A program made the position numbers and the translations under genes. DNA of 64,000 nucleotides, taken from contig NW_024037074.1 in NCBI RefSeq assembly GCF_015706575.1, forward strand, positions 31,857,334 to 31,921,333. The letters run 5' to 3'. The DNA comes from Patiria miniata (lineage: Eukaryota; Echinodermata; Asteroidea; Valvatida; Asterinidae). Under the pieces are notes generated by a model. That model was not told the origin of the DNA and made no database searches. It saw only the letters and a list, made by a program, of their open reading frames with translations. Positions 12,301 to 27,300 of this stretch are shown piece after piece (within the stretch, counting starts at the first letter, position 1; the number at the start of each line of letters is the position of its first letter).

Positions 12301-15300
12301 ACTTGAAATTGGTGATTTGTAGAAGTGAAGTAAAATTGTGAAGTGTGGGGTGGGGGACAAATTTCTCATTTACAAATTCTTTACGACAGGCAGTTGAAAT
12401 TACATTTATGTAGTTAATATGTTCATTTCATTAATTGCAAAGAGATTCAAATAGTATACCATTATCCCAAGTAGCAACAACAATTTTTGAAAGCCAACAT
12501 TTTTGCTGACACAGCATGACACGTTTAGACAAAGACAATTAATTAAGTCAGCCATGCTAACATGACCAAATATCCAAACTAATTTCGATCTAAAGTTCGT
12601 ATTAATCGACATGTCAAAAAAGTAAAATATTTACCCAAATTTTTTTGGAAGTTCGTATTTGTGAAAATGCAAGATGCCACTTGTGTTTTCCCTAAAAAAA
12701 GCTATATTCCACGATTTTTACACTATTTCTTTAAAATATGCATAGTAGACACATGAAAGATTACAAATGTCAATAAATCGGAAAATCAGAAAAAAATCTC
12801 CCCTATTTTTCCCCCTTTTTTCCCACTACCGTGACTATGTTCCATCTCATTTTAAAGAACACCTCACAAATTAGCGCCCAGATAAGTATCTTTAGCGTAG
12901 CGTAAACGCAGTTTGCATTCAAACTCAATCATCATGCGTGGGTTTGTAATATTATACAAATATTGAGTGGCTCAGCGTGGAATGGGAGGAATATTATCGC
13001 AAGGTAAAATCTGGACTTTTCCATTTCACGAGGCGAAGCCGAGTGAACTGGAAAAGTCCAGATTTGACCGAGCGATAATATTCCTCCCATTTCACAATTT
13101 AAAGCCACTCAATATTTGTTTTATATAACTGACATATAGATCCTTGTCATTTGATAAATTTGAACTTTTATTTCAATACAAAACTGGAAGAAAATGTATT
13201 TCTCTCTTCCAAACTACCCCTTCACGAAAATGTTTGAACCCAATGCTGTAGTGCTGGCTCTTTGGAACAATACGCGCTACGCGCAATGCTGAACGCGCAC
13301 AACAGCATGCATTTGCACACAAATACCGCGTCATGATCCTAATTGTTGAATAGTATTTCCCATTCCCCATGGGCGGATAGTACTTTTTGAGCCGCGGCGT
13401 GAATGGGAGCAATAACGAATGTCATGTGATGTGAGTTCCACCAATCAAATGACGAGGATCTGTATGTCGGTTATATAACAAAGATTGTTCCAGCTCCATG
13501 ATTTTTCCCCATAATAAAATTCCACGAACGAGGTAGATTGTAAAAACGCCATGCACACCATCTCCAAAGGACAGAATCTGACAGCCTACCTTCCACAATC
13601 TCAGGCATGACCGTGTGGCACAGCGCCAGCAGGCGGAAGAACATCCAGCAGTGTCGGTCCCCTTTCTCCATGGCGGTCAGCAGACTGTTGTCGCAGAATC
13701 TGAAGTCGGGCTCGTACATGGGGTTCTTGGAGAAATCAACCATGGGGGTTTGCTGCACAAAGCACAAAAGGTCAGAGGTTATGCCAAGGGTCAGGGTGGT
13801 AAAAAGTCAAGGCAAAAAGGAACAACTGTAACAGAACTTGTGGTCTTGTGACTTTTAAAAGTTTTGATTCTTAAAGGGAAAATACAACATTTGCAAACAT
13901 CAAAAAATAAAACTACCGAATCATTTTGAAATACCTTGCTGGACTGTTAGTGAATGACAGTGTAAAGCATCCTGTAAAATCATGGCACCTGGTATACTGT
14001 CATTTTCAAGAAAAGTGGTATTTTTGTATCAATTTCCAACGCTGGTCGGCCGACCAGCGTTGGAAAAAACTGGCTTTTTTCAAATACTGGCCCCAATTGA
14101 CCATCGCACTTGTTTGCAATCGATTACACATCTATGAACGGGTACAAGCCAGCTAGACTGGTTCCCTGACCTTACAATTCCCCAATGTATGTAAACTGCT
14201 CTGTTTCTTCTTATATGGAGTCAAGGAACCAGACTACACGAAAATGATTGCTTTTCTTGGTTTTTATAGCATTTTCGAACCCAAAACCTCAAAAAAGTCA
14301 GTGTAACTATATTTGCTATATACTTCCAACCCCCCAATTCCATCCATTTCTGAAAATTACAGCAAAAGCAAATGATGTATTTTCCTTTTAAAGGGGTCCA
14401 AGAGATTATTTTTCTTAGGAATACATTCTGTGCAACTTTCTACTCCTCTTAAATATATGAAAACTATTAGACACCCCTTTTCGGTTAATTTTATTGAAGA
14501 GTGCACTTCTTTATTTGTCTCCCCATGCTTTACTGGACAACTGTTGCCGTGATGTTGTTTCAGGAAGACACTGTTCAGTTTTGGGTTTTCAGTTCAAGAC
14601 TGTACCACAGCCATGGTTCTTATTATCAAACAATGCCTTCAAATGTATGGTAAGTACAGGTACTCACATCAGTGATCTCTATCACTTCACCGTTTTCATC
14701 CTTGAGTTCTCCAAACTTCCTACCGGCAATGGAGGCCTTGTTGAATGTCATGATGTTCTGTGTGGAGATAGAGTAAGTAAGGTGTGATTTCACTTAATAC
14801 ATGGAAAGGGTAAAGAAAAATAGGCCTATCACCTACATGTAAAACAACTTTCACAATAAACTAAATTATAAAACAATATCTGGCACAGACATTCAATACT
14901 CGACATATAGACCAATGCATGCTATCACTGTAAACTCACTAGAGGCCCCCTTCAATGGCGGAAGCATTGTGCTAGCTATTGTTCAGACAATCCGCCAAGG
15001 GGCAGTTGTTTTGTACAATAGCTAGCACAATGCTTTCACCATTGGAGGGGGCATCCTTGAACGTACAGAGGGGGCATCCTTGAACATAGATCAAATTATC
15101 TACATATGCATTTGTGAGTAACTAACAGGGCTCTCTCACCCTGGCTTATGTCCGGGTACTGGAAAGTCAGTGTCACCAATATAGTAGGCAAAGATCGTAG
15201 AACGCTGCGCCCAGTAGGTAGTAGGCAAGCCTTCAAAGCTATGAGGGTTGGCAAAAACTGAGAAAAACGCGGAGCAAACGCGCAGTGCTTGGTAAGCATG

Positions 15301-18300
15301 ATTATGAAAAACTGTATACAGCACAGGTAGTGACCATTTAAACTTTTGATAAAGAATTTGCGATTTAATATTTATGCGAAATTCATAAATACCTCAGACA
15401 GTTTAGCTATTCCTATTGGTCGAGAGCCCGTCACGTGGCCGGTCTTAAACAGATGATAAAGACATGGCTAGCTGGTCTTAAACACTTTTCCAGTGTCACA
15501 ATAAAATGTGGACTCCTAAAAATCCAGTGCCTCTTACCGTTTCATTGGTTGAACGTTCACAATCCTCACGTAGGCATGCGCAACACTACCAGCGAGTCAG
15601 AATTTTATAGTTCTAAATTCAAAACGCAACGCCCCAGGTACGGTGCGTTCTGCGCGACATCGCGCAGAGCATGCTACGCGCGCGTCAACCTCCATAAAAG
15701 GGTTGTTTACATCTTACTCTCCAGCTGAACACTCCATTATTTTGCTAGAGGGATGTTTCAAAAAGCATGAAGTGAACTTGTTGAACAAAATCGGGATTTT
15801 GTGAACGAATTATTTGATATTTTTTACAGAAAAGGTATTTATGAATGGGAATAAATATGTGCTCGGTCGGTATTTATCACTCTGTTTAATACCGCTTAGA
15901 GTCTGGGTGCTGATAATTACCCTCGCTTCCCGCTTGGGTAATTATCAGCACCCAGACTCTAAGCGGTATTAAACAGAGTGATAAAAACCTCCGGAGCACA
16001 CATTTATTCCCTTATTAAGCTCTACTGTCTAGTTTACATTGCACAACATGATTGCTAACCAAACATTGCCTACTGCAATGGTGGCTGATCACAGGGAAAC
16101 GACATGGTCCCGTGATACAGTGACGTCATCAATCAGAACTTCTTGCTGCCTACCTGTGTCAGGGTACCAGTTTTGTCGGTGAACACATACTGAATTTGTC
16201 CGAGCTCTTCATTCAGGTTGGTAGACCTGGCCTTAGCCGGGGTGTCCTTGGGTGCATAGTACATGGCCTTATCCCAAGAGATCCACAGACTCTGAAACAT
16301 GCGGATCAACTCGATACTGAAGGGGAAGGGGGAAATGAAAGTAAGCACGTCAAATACTTTATGGTTACTCATTTGGTTATAGAATGTCTACACAGGAAGC
16401 ACGTCAAGTCGCTATCTGGGCGACAAGCCATCAGCAGTCTCTACAAGTAAATAATATTTTTTTGCTGTTAAGGCCCAGATATGCCTTGTGTAAAGAAAAA
16501 AAAACACAGGCATGTATAAGATTGTCATTATACAGGCTTTCAAGCAGACCCAAGTGAAAAGGTAGAACAGTAGGATCAAAATAAAAATTAAAAAACAGGA
16601 CATTTGGAGGACAAAATCAGGATAAAAGTAGGACTTTTGCTGGATTTTCAATGAAACATATTCAATGAGATTCCATTTTTTGGAGTTGTGGGACAAAAAA
16701 AGTAGGAAAAGTAGGAATTTCAAGTAGGAAAAGTTGGACCAAGGTAGGAAAAGTAGGAGCAAGGTGGAAAAAGTAGAAAAAGTAGGAATACTTAATAGCC
16801 TGCATTACACCATACCAAAAGTCAAGTTGTTCATTCCTGGTTACTTGTGACCTGAGTTAAGTATTCTACTTCACAGTTGGCTTCTGATTAGCACCCCTTG
16901 AATAAAGACACTGACAAACTTGCCAACCGCCAACACAGGGCTGGATTGCTCAGTTGGTAGAGCACTGGAACAGCAATCCGGACATCGCAGGTTTGAACCC
17001 CACTCCAATCAATTTCTTAGTTTGATTTTATAATTACTGGAAATGCAGTTTCCCCTTGTGGTTTAATAGTTGATGATTTGTATTAAATAAAAAGCCATAT
17101 CCTCTCTGAGTGATCCCTGTTTTTTATCAACCCAGATTTACAGCATTGCTAAAAGTTTCCAGCATCATGACTTTGGGCGTGATCCCTGGCTACATGGCAT
17201 GTACAGGTTTATGGCTTCTGACTAGCATCCCTGTACAACGATAGTGACATTTCCCTTGTGGCTCAGTTGACGACATAAAAAACTTCCGTTAGGCCAACAA
17301 AAAAAAGTCTCCGGTTTCTGGTATGCGCGCGCGTCACCGTAGCCATGCGCGTCGGCAAAAGGAAAAAGGTTTTTTTTTCAATGAAAGATGATGTCTCAAA
17401 ACCGCCAAACTCACTGGTTTGACTGGAATCCTGCTGCTGCACAATTTTAACATGTTTTTAGATTGGGTTATGGTTGAGAATAAGCTTTATGTGGCCTCTC
17501 TGGACTCCCATATATTTGCACTAAGTTTAGTCGGGCACCATTTGCAGTCATCAGCCGACATTTGAAGCAAAAAAATCAGGTTAAAAAAAAAAAAAGCCGC
17601 GTCGCCACACCACTTTTTGGGCAAGCTCCATACCAGAAAGTTGTTTTTTGGCCTTACGGTAAGCAATGCTCTTGAAATGACACCCGGAGTACGTCCAGAC
17701 TTACGTGACATAGAGCGAGATGGGAACCAGCGTGTTCATGACGATGATGTAGGAGAAGAACACCAGCGTTGCAATGAGTGCCGGACCATCATATTCCCAA
17801 GGAAGGTATGCCTGCAACAACAAATGGAAAGAACACAAGATTTAACCCTAACTCCCTGAGCTCTCTTGCCCAGATGTACATGTAGCCTGAATCCCCCAAA
17901 TCATCTACATTTTGTCACTGGAGGCCTCTGCCTGGATCCTTCAAAATCCTCCACTGGGTTTGCTGGCATGTCATCACATGACTTCAATATTGTTATGAGT
18001 TCTTTAGCCTGTGTAACTTATTGAAATCCTTCATTGTTATCCTGTATTGTGGATTGGCAATGCCAAGGCCCTAAAAAATTGGAGTAAAGATGCTGTGCAA
18101 TAAACAGTGGTATACGCTGGATGCCTGCCCAAGTATTCATGCAAAAAGAAGTAACAGCCTGAATCCTCCAAAATCAAATTTTGGCAAAACCAGCCAGAGC
18201 CTCAATCCTCGAATTTCATCCAGCCTCAATTGGGGCCTGCTAACCTGGATCCTCTATTATCCTTCCGAGGCAAAATCCTGCTAAGCCCTTAAACCTGCAA

Positions 18301-21300
18301 AATCCTCTGATGCTTCAATTTTGACACGCCCTCAATTCTTTGAAATCCTCCATTAGGCAAGGGTTCATCGAAACGTCTGTTTGCAAATTTGGCTAAATTT
18401 CATGCGGCCATTAGGCAGCAAACATAAGTCTGGTTCCCAGACCACATGATTCTGACTATTCTGACAGATCTTAGGTCAGGCAGCTGCCACAGCTGAAAAT
18501 AAACGTGATCAAAAAGGGTAGGATACTGCCCATTTCCCAAAATTTCCAAACTTGCCAGATTACACTTTGAATAACACTCGGATATGTGTGCAATTGCTCC
18601 CGTTTTTCCAGGCGTAAAATAATTTTTATTTTCAAACAAAGTACCTGTCACATTTGTTATCAGTTTTGAAAATTCTGAATTCATACATTTTTGGCTAGTA
18701 TTAAAAAATTTCTATGCCAGGCATATTACCCAGTATCTGTACCAAATGTCCAACGTAGACGCTGTGCCTCAAGTATGCACTCGTACCAGGGCTGGTCTTT
18801 GCCGTGTACCGTTTTGTAATATGATGATGGTTTACCTGACTTAAAATTTGTCAGGATAGTCAGCATATTTTTTTTCACCACATCAAAATTACCAGATACT
18901 TGACAGCACAGTGTTTGAAATAATTACCTGGAATGCGTTGCCGTAGTTGGCCTCCCATACAGAACTGGCAATGGCACAGATGAGACACAACACAAACAGA
19001 ATGACGAAAATCTGCAAAACAAAAATAAGCACAGAAAGTCAGAGAAAATCACCAGAACCAGCTTCTTGACCATCCTGTCAACACTAGTCCTCTTCAGCCT
19101 AGGCTGGCTGCTGTTGCTCAACCCTACCCCAACCCCCTACTCACAACCAGAACCAGCTTGTTGACCATCCTGTCAATACTAGTCCTCTTGAACTTGGCCT
19201 GGCCGTTGTTCTGCATCAGAATCCCACCCTCCATCCCCAACCCCTATCCCAACCCCCTACTCACAGCCAGAACCAGCTTGTTGACCATCATGTCAATGCT
19301 ATTCTTGACCATCCTCTCAATGCTAGGCCTCTCGAACCTAGGCTGGCTGCTGTTCTGCACCAGAAGCCCATCCTCCATCCCTTATCCACACCCCAACCCC
19401 CAACTCACAGCCAGAACAACCTTCTTGACCAACCTGTCAATGCTAGTCCTCTTGAACCTAGGCTGGCTGCTGTTCTGCTTCAGAATCTCAGAACCCCACC
19501 CTCCATCTCCCATCCCCAACTCACAGCCAGAACCAGCTTGCTGGTCATCAGGTCAATGCTAGTCCTCTTGAACTTTGGCTGGCTGCTGTTCTGCTTCAGA
19601 ATCCCAGGACCCCACCCTCCATCCCCCACCCCTACCCCAACCCCCTACTCACAGCCAGAACCAGCTAGTTGACCATCATGTCAATGCTGGTCCTCTTGAA
19701 CTTTGGCTGGCTGCTGTTCTGCTTCAGAATCCCAGAACCCCACCCTCCATCCCCCACCTGTACCCCCAACCCCCTACTTACAGCCAGAACCAGCTTGTTG
19801 ACCATCCTGTCAATGCTAGTCCTCTTGAACTTTGGCTGGCTGCTGTTCTGCTTCAGAATCTCAGAACCCCACCCTCCATCTCCCATCCCCAACTCACAGC
19901 CAGAACCAGCTAGTTGACCATCATGTCAATGCCTGTCCTCTTGAACTTTGGCTGGCTGCTGTTCTGCTTCAGAATCCCAGAACCCCACCCTCCATCCCCC
20001 ACCCCTACCCCAACCCCCTACTCACAGCCAGAACCAGCTAGTTGACCATCATGTCAATGCCTGTCCTCTTGAACTTTGGCTGGCTGATGTTCTACTTCAG
20101 AATCCCAGAACCCCACCCTCCATCCCTCACCCCTACCCTAACCCCCTACTCACAGACAGAACCAGCTTGTTGACCATGATGTCAATGCTAGTCCTCTTGA
20201 ACTTGGCCTGGTCGCTGTTGCTCAACCCTACCCCAACCCCCAACTCACAGCCAGAACCAGCTTGTTGACCATCCTGTCAATGCCAGTCCCCTTGAACCTA
20301 GGCTTGCCGCTGTTCTGCTTCAGAATCTCAGAACCCCACCCTCCATCTCCCATCCCCAACTCACAGCCAGAACCAGCTTGTTGGCCATCAGGTCAATGCT
20401 AGTCCTCTTGACCTTTGGCTGGCTGCTGTTCTGCTTCAGAATCCCAGAACCCCACCCTCCATCCCCCACCCCTACCCCAACCCCCTACTCACAGCCAGAA
20501 CCAGCTAGTTGACCATCCTGTCAATGCTGGTCCTCTTGAACTTTGGCTGGCTGCTGTTCAGCTTCAGAATCCCAGAACCCCACCCTTCATCCCCCACCCC
20601 TTCCCCAACCCCCTACTCACAGCCAGAACCAGCTAGTTGACCATCATGTCAATGCCTGTCCTCTTGAACTTTGGCTGGCTGCTTTTCTGCCTCAGAATCT
20701 CAGAACCCCACCCTCCATCTCCCATCCCCAACTCACAGCCCGAACCAGCTAGTTGACCATCATGTCAGTGCCTGTCCTCTTGAACTTTGGCTGGCTGCTG
20801 TTCTGCTTCAGAATCCCAGAACCCCACCCTCCATCCCCCAGCCCTACCCCAACCCCCTACTCACAGCCAGAACCAGCTTGTTGACCATCCTGTCAATGCT
20901 GGTCCTCTTGAACTTAGCCTTGCCGCTGTTCTGCATCAGCTTGGTGTCCCGGCCAGCGAAGATGACGATGCCGTAACACCATTTGGTGTTGCGCAGACGG
21001 CAACCTCGCAGTAGAATCTGATCGTTGGTTAGCGGGAAAGTATCCCCCTCCCACGTCAGGGTCCCCTCAAACCTATCCAGCTTGTTATTTGGGGGCTCGC
21101 ATTTCAATTCCGCTATGGAAAAAAAAGAACAAATCAAACATGAATTGATTAATTAAAAGTGCATAGGATCATTTTTAGTGGGGTGCTTTTTGTGCAATTA
21201 ATTTTCATTTGAAACAACAAATTGCTAACAAATACTGAGTAGGGCGCGACATCTGTTCAGCTCAGTGAATGCTTTACGTGTTGAAAAATAGAAAAGAAAA

Positions 21301-24300
21301 TCTACGCACAATTGTCTGGTCTTGTGGGGTTTCTTGGGGCCATGTTGCATTAGTAAATAGTAAATTTATGAGGAGAGTGGTTGTTGAATTCTCATTTTTT
21401 TTTTTTTTTGGTTAACTTCTTCAGGAAAGTTTCCCAAAAGAAAACTGACAGAATTTCAGTGGGTTTTAACTCCCTCCCCCCCCCCCCCCCCCCGGCCCAA
21501 TCAAATCCTCAAAAAAAGTGTTGAGTGTCTTTAATTTTTTTTTTTCAGGTAAATGTGACAGACCTTTAAAATCTTTGAATCGGCCTTGATCTTCACCCAA
21601 CAGGGCTGTCTCTGGCAACGCCTGGCGTACTTTCAGATTCGTCTCCCTAGCAAATCATCAACAAATTAAACACATGGTTAACCTGTATTTCTGCATTATG
21701 TACATGTATAATACTATAAAAATGGTTACAATACAAATATGTGACCTGTTCTGTCAAAAGCAGACGCTTCTGGGCCGAGGGTGAAATTGAGACAGGGCCA
21801 AAAAACGCTGTGGGGGTGATTTTTATCAATTTTCAAATTTTTGCATATTTGTAATCCTGAACATGTCTAAAATATATTATTAAAGTTTGAAACCCTAATT
21901 TGAACTCTACATATACTATTTTTGATGATTTTGATAAGGTATATCAGTTAAAGAAATAACTGTTTTGTGACGTTCGTGGCCATTTTCTCCGTTTTACACT
22001 TTTCGACACAATGAACTTCAAAATAGCATAACTCTGCCCAGGAATGACCGGTTTCAAAAATTAAACCACCTATTAAAAGGAAAAAGAACATATGTTAACA
22101 ATATGTAAAAATATCATTTTCGACCTTATGCCCAGAAAAGTCTGATTTTGACAGAACAGGTCACATATATGGACCATTCCGGATTTCGGCTATAAGCCCA
22201 CTAGGGCTGTGCCGAATATACCGAATATTTGATGATCAACTGAATATCCGAATAGCATTTTTTTTTTATTCACATATTACAGAAATGCGAGCGGACTCGT
22301 GGAGATGATGGAAAACGTCCATTAAAAGTTAAATAGTCAATTTTCAGTAACTATGCCACATCCTACGCCACCTCAAATGATTACAAAAGTTACGCCATGA
22401 TTTGTTGCCTAAGTCGCAGTCTTAATGCACTGTGCAAATGTTGTCACGTGTCGTAAATGAAATGTTGCACAACTTGAAATGTTGCCCAACTTGCACACAA
22501 AAAATGTGGCATAAGTGGAATTACGCCATGCGTAAAGCTTCGTGAAGTCGGCTGCAGGTGCTATGCAGTACCGAAGTGTGACGTCATTTAGAACCAGAAA
22601 GTGTAGTGCAAACGAATGGAGTACACGCGCATGTTGGTTCACGGGCTGAATCACGCGCCAATGTCTTTCACACACATTTTGTGCGCGTGACGTATTCACT
22701 TCGGTACTCAATTGGGTTAATTTCATTGTTTAATCCAAACTGTTTTGGCTTCTCCAATTTGGCCGGGGGTCTAGCACCCCGTCTCCTTTTACTCACCCAT
22801 CCAGTTCAGCTGTCTCAATGTACACCAAGCTATGCGGCTCACTGGACGACAAGAGCAGGAGATCAGCTGCAACAAACTCATTGTTCTTCATTTTGATGAT
22901 GTCACCAACCTGGACATCCTGCCAGCGTGTCGTTTTGCGCCTAAAGGTCAGAGGTCAGAGGTCAGATGTCAAAGGTCATCTTCAAAATGACAAAGCTTTA
23001 TATTTAGAGATACGAATTCTCATGCAATTAAATTTTAACTGGCACACTCTTCATGCAACTTTTTACCGGTGCAGCACGCAGTTGCAGCTGGTGGTTTCGA
23101 ATATCTAAATATTCGGTCAAACAGTTTTGAGTAATCTGATACTAAATTATTCGAAAATGGACCACCCTAACATGTACTTACTCATCTTCTACCAGGATAT
23201 CTGTCTCTCTGTTGTTGACTACACTATCACTTCTGTGTCGTTGCTATAGAAGTAGGAATAAAAAGACCAGTCAACGTACTTAAAGGGTATTTGCAACACT
23301 TTTTTAACAGAAATACAGGAAAGTTTTTAAAAGGTAATGATTATTATTTTTTGTGTATTAATATCAAGTCTCACTTTTTCACTACACTGCAATTAAAAAT
23401 AAAAAGATCAACAAACTTAGCTGAGCTGGCCTTACGTTATGGTCTCATGCAAAACCTTTTTTCAAAGGCAAACGCCTTTGAGAAATGTTTGCTTAAAGGT
23501 AGAGTGGACCATTTACAGCTATCAAAAAGTGAACCGACCAAATTACTGTTAAAAAGCTTAGTACTTGTTTTAAAGATAGTAATGACACTAAACTCCCTGT
23601 GAAATTATTCCTTCTGGCATGCTGTCATTTTGAAAAAAAATAACAATAAAAGAAGGTCATTTCCAAAGATGTGTCAAGTGACACATTTTTTGAAATTCCT
23701 GTTTGTTGTTGGTTTGCAATTGGGCGATTCTGTGAATGGGTACAAGCATTGACTCGATGCACATGCGTGCGTGGCTGCTATTATTTATCGGTTCAGTGTG
23801 TGACATCACGCATCTACAATCGGCTGAATGAGAATGAAATATGTCACCAAGTATCTTTATAGAAGCCAAGCTCATTCTACAGATTTCATCAAAAACCTGG
23901 CAGATACTCACAAAGTCATCCACCCCGTCCTTGGTGGCTGTGACTGCCAGCACGAAGACAAGAGGCAGACCGGTGGTGACGGGATTCAAGGAAGAAATGG
24001 GCCCAATTAGCTATCAAGCAAAACAAAAGAAATTGATAACATTCAGTTAAATACGTTGTAATAATAATGCGGTGTGTATATAGCGCATTATACCAAAAGT
24101 AGGTCTCACAAGGATAATAATTGTAAAGCGCTTTGAAGTTTGTTTTTTTTTAATTTGATTTTTTTAATTTTTTTTTTTTTTAATTATTAGCACCGTATTA
24201 TTATTCTTTGGGAAAAAGCATAGTATATTGGGTATGTTTATTTATGCAACAAAGGAAAGAGATTCCAATAATATACAGTTAAAGGACGAAGAAAAACAAA

Positions 24301-27300
24301 AATGTAATGCAAGTTACCATCAAATTGTCCTAATGCGGACTGCATATAAATATCACCAAGTACACGGTACAAATCCATTACTTGCTACTGCGGGATCGAA
24401 ACGCATTTACAGGAAGCAAGTTGCCCTGCCAGTGCCAAGGTCGACTCATGTTTAAGCCTGAAAGTAGAACACTGGAAACCAGCTAGGCCAAGGTACCAAT
24501 GGTTTCACAATTGTCACATGAAGTGACATCTGGCAAAAATTATTTATTTTTATTGTCATCAAAAAGCAAAACCGACGAACCGAAAAGTTTCTTTACCTGC
24601 ATAATAAACAAGATGAGGAAGTAGAAGTTGGCAATGCGGAGGAACTGTTCAAACAGGTTGACGGGAATGAAGGTCAGGATGTTGTACTTGGACGTACGGA
24701 TGTAATTGTTCTACAAAAAAAGGATGAGGAACTAAGAATCAAATATATTCGTTATTAACCACAACTCCCAAATCCGTTATAACATACATGTAACCTTGGC
24801 AAGCCTACCAGTACTGGCTAAGTGTAAGGAAGTAACATTTTCTATTCAATTGGTTCAGAATGGCAACAACAAAAAATTGTAGAGCAAGTTGTTGCCTTAA
24901 CGTGATTGAATGTTTTTTTAATCCAATTAGCACAGAGACTTGGCTTACTGACTACACATTTATCATGAAAAAAAAACACAAGAGCCAGACTGATGCACAT
25001 GTGGTGTAGATGCCACAAAATATACACGAATCAAGCTTTGTAAAGCTGCTTAAAACCAGTGTATCGGTGTATGTGTATGTACAGATGCAAGTCACAAGGA
25101 ACTTTTAAATAGTATGTAAGTGAAAAAAAAAACAGTTAAATTCACAAAATGACAGTCAGTCAGTCAGTCAGGTGCAAAGATGACACTAGGCTGGCCCTCT
25201 GGGACCAGCAAAGATTCAACACTGTGCAATAAACCAACGGTATATTTCTTGTATGTCAACTGTATACATTTGTGTACACTGTATTCAATTTAGTAGTAAA
25301 TAGTAAAGTCTGTCCCGAGCCAATGTGGCTCATCAGGCCGGTGTTTATCTCCGGTTTCAGTAGCATGAAACGACTGAGAATATTTTTACTCCCCCTGGAT
25401 GGGATGCTAGTCCATCACAGGTTACTCCCCAGCTAGTGCCGGTACCCATTTATACTCCTGGGTGGAGAGGGGCAAGTGGGGGTGAAGTGCCTTGCCCAAG
25501 GACACCATATATGACCAGCGGCTGGATTCGAACCCCGGACTCTCTGATCATGAGTCATGAACCCTAACCACTAGGCCACACACTCCCCTTTATTCAATTT
25601 ATTGGTCTGATATTTTTAAAAAATGCATGTTCTCATCAGTAATTGTTCCCCTCATTACTAGGATTACTTCTCTGTTGCCCATGGCAATCCTTCCTCTGCA
25701 ACCTGCTGAATACATCAAAGAGGACTAATAATCGTTATGGAAACCATAAACAGCTGGCAAAGCTTTTTGCATTTTGATAGCGAAAGGATTACAGTCTGTC
25801 TGCTGAATTTTTTTTTTAAATAAATTACTTCGTCCTGCATCATCAGGACTCGGGGGTCGCCAGATCAGTTTGAAATGGAGAGCCTAACAACAACATTGCA
25901 GACAGACCACCCCATGTTGGAAGGAAGCAAGAATATTGTATGCGCCATCTGGCTTTGAACCATCTGGCCATGGGGGCGCTGTTCAAAGCGGACAAGACTG
26001 GACAATATCGGACAATAGGTGATGCTTTTCCCTATAAATTATAATTATGTCGACAGACACAAGTTTGTTGACAGGGCAATGATTTTGCCAAGATGTGCAA
26101 AAGTTTAAAGTTTATAATGGGAGGGTGGCGGGGGGTGGCATGGGGGGGGGGGTGTCACATCCCCCCTAGCGATATCCCTTCATTGGCAACAGACTAAACC
26201 CGAACTTTGTATTGATGAAAGCAACACGATCTCAGTAAATTGCAAATTCACTTATTGATCCACGATCAGCCACAAACAATCCTCGTCGCTCATTCGTTTT
26301 GAGGTTCTCATAGCTGCACTTCCAGTTTCCTCAACCAAGAGATAATGTGTCCATCTAACTGTTGATGCCATTCTTCCCATGCGACCTTTAATGCAGGGTA
26401 TATCAGATGGTCGATTGTCAAGGCAGATCCACAGGTGCAGAGATCAGATGTTTCTGCTCCTATCTTGACCATGATGTCTTTTGTGTGACCCGAGCCAGAC
26501 CGGAGCCTGTTGAATGTCGCCCACATGCATGGTTCGCTCCAGATAATATGCACAGGTTACGAACAAGTATACAGAGATCAATAAGTGCATGTGCCCCCAG
26601 GACAACTGAATTGCAACAGATGCAAAATCAAAATGCAGAGCAAAAGCGATTATGCAGTGTAATACATTTCATAAGCTCGTACATTGTACATGTATGTTAC
26701 ACCTTGCTCACAATGTATGAAAGTTTTGGATAAACTCTACATGTACTCCCAAGCACTCATGTACTATCGGTAAATTGAAATGTGTCATGAAAATATTGTG
26801 TATTACATGTAGATTAGCTGTGCATACAGTTGCAGGAATTTCTTTCAAATGATTGTATTTTTTATGACTGTCCATGAACATGTACATGTGTCATGCATAT
26901 TGTTTGGGCGTCATTATCGAGGTCGACTATAAACAGATAATGAACATGTCCATATATGGAAATATTAAGAACTTACCGCATATTTGAACTGGGAATTATA
27001 CTCCCTGTCATTGGCCTTCAGGGAACGCTCCGTTTCTGTAATCAAACCAAAAAAAAGGAGAAAGTCAATTATTTTCTGAAGCACACATACATTCCTGCAG
27101 CAACGAAGCTACATCAATTTGTAAATGTCATTCACTTGTAAACAGCATCGTAAATTATTTTTCATGATCGTCTTTGGCTGCACAGTCTGTATGATGTGCA
27201 CCACTCTCAATGTACAAACGTATCACCTCTGAACATCCATAGACCTTGTTCATATGAACTGTTAATATTGGAAAATTTCAGTAAACAAGACAAGCAGGGC

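Noticed and set aside
16930..17020. Functional tRNA (with similar hits at 45224 and 48710)
   Set aside because: The D arm looks right, but the T and acceptor arms do not close, and three copies share non-tRNA 3' sequence, so it is a SINE family.
19158..20976. Pro/Thr/Ser-rich plus-strand proteins in the minisatellite
   Set aside because: They are the antisense of the exon-derived repeat, and the frames move from unit to unit. The minus strand explains the sequence.
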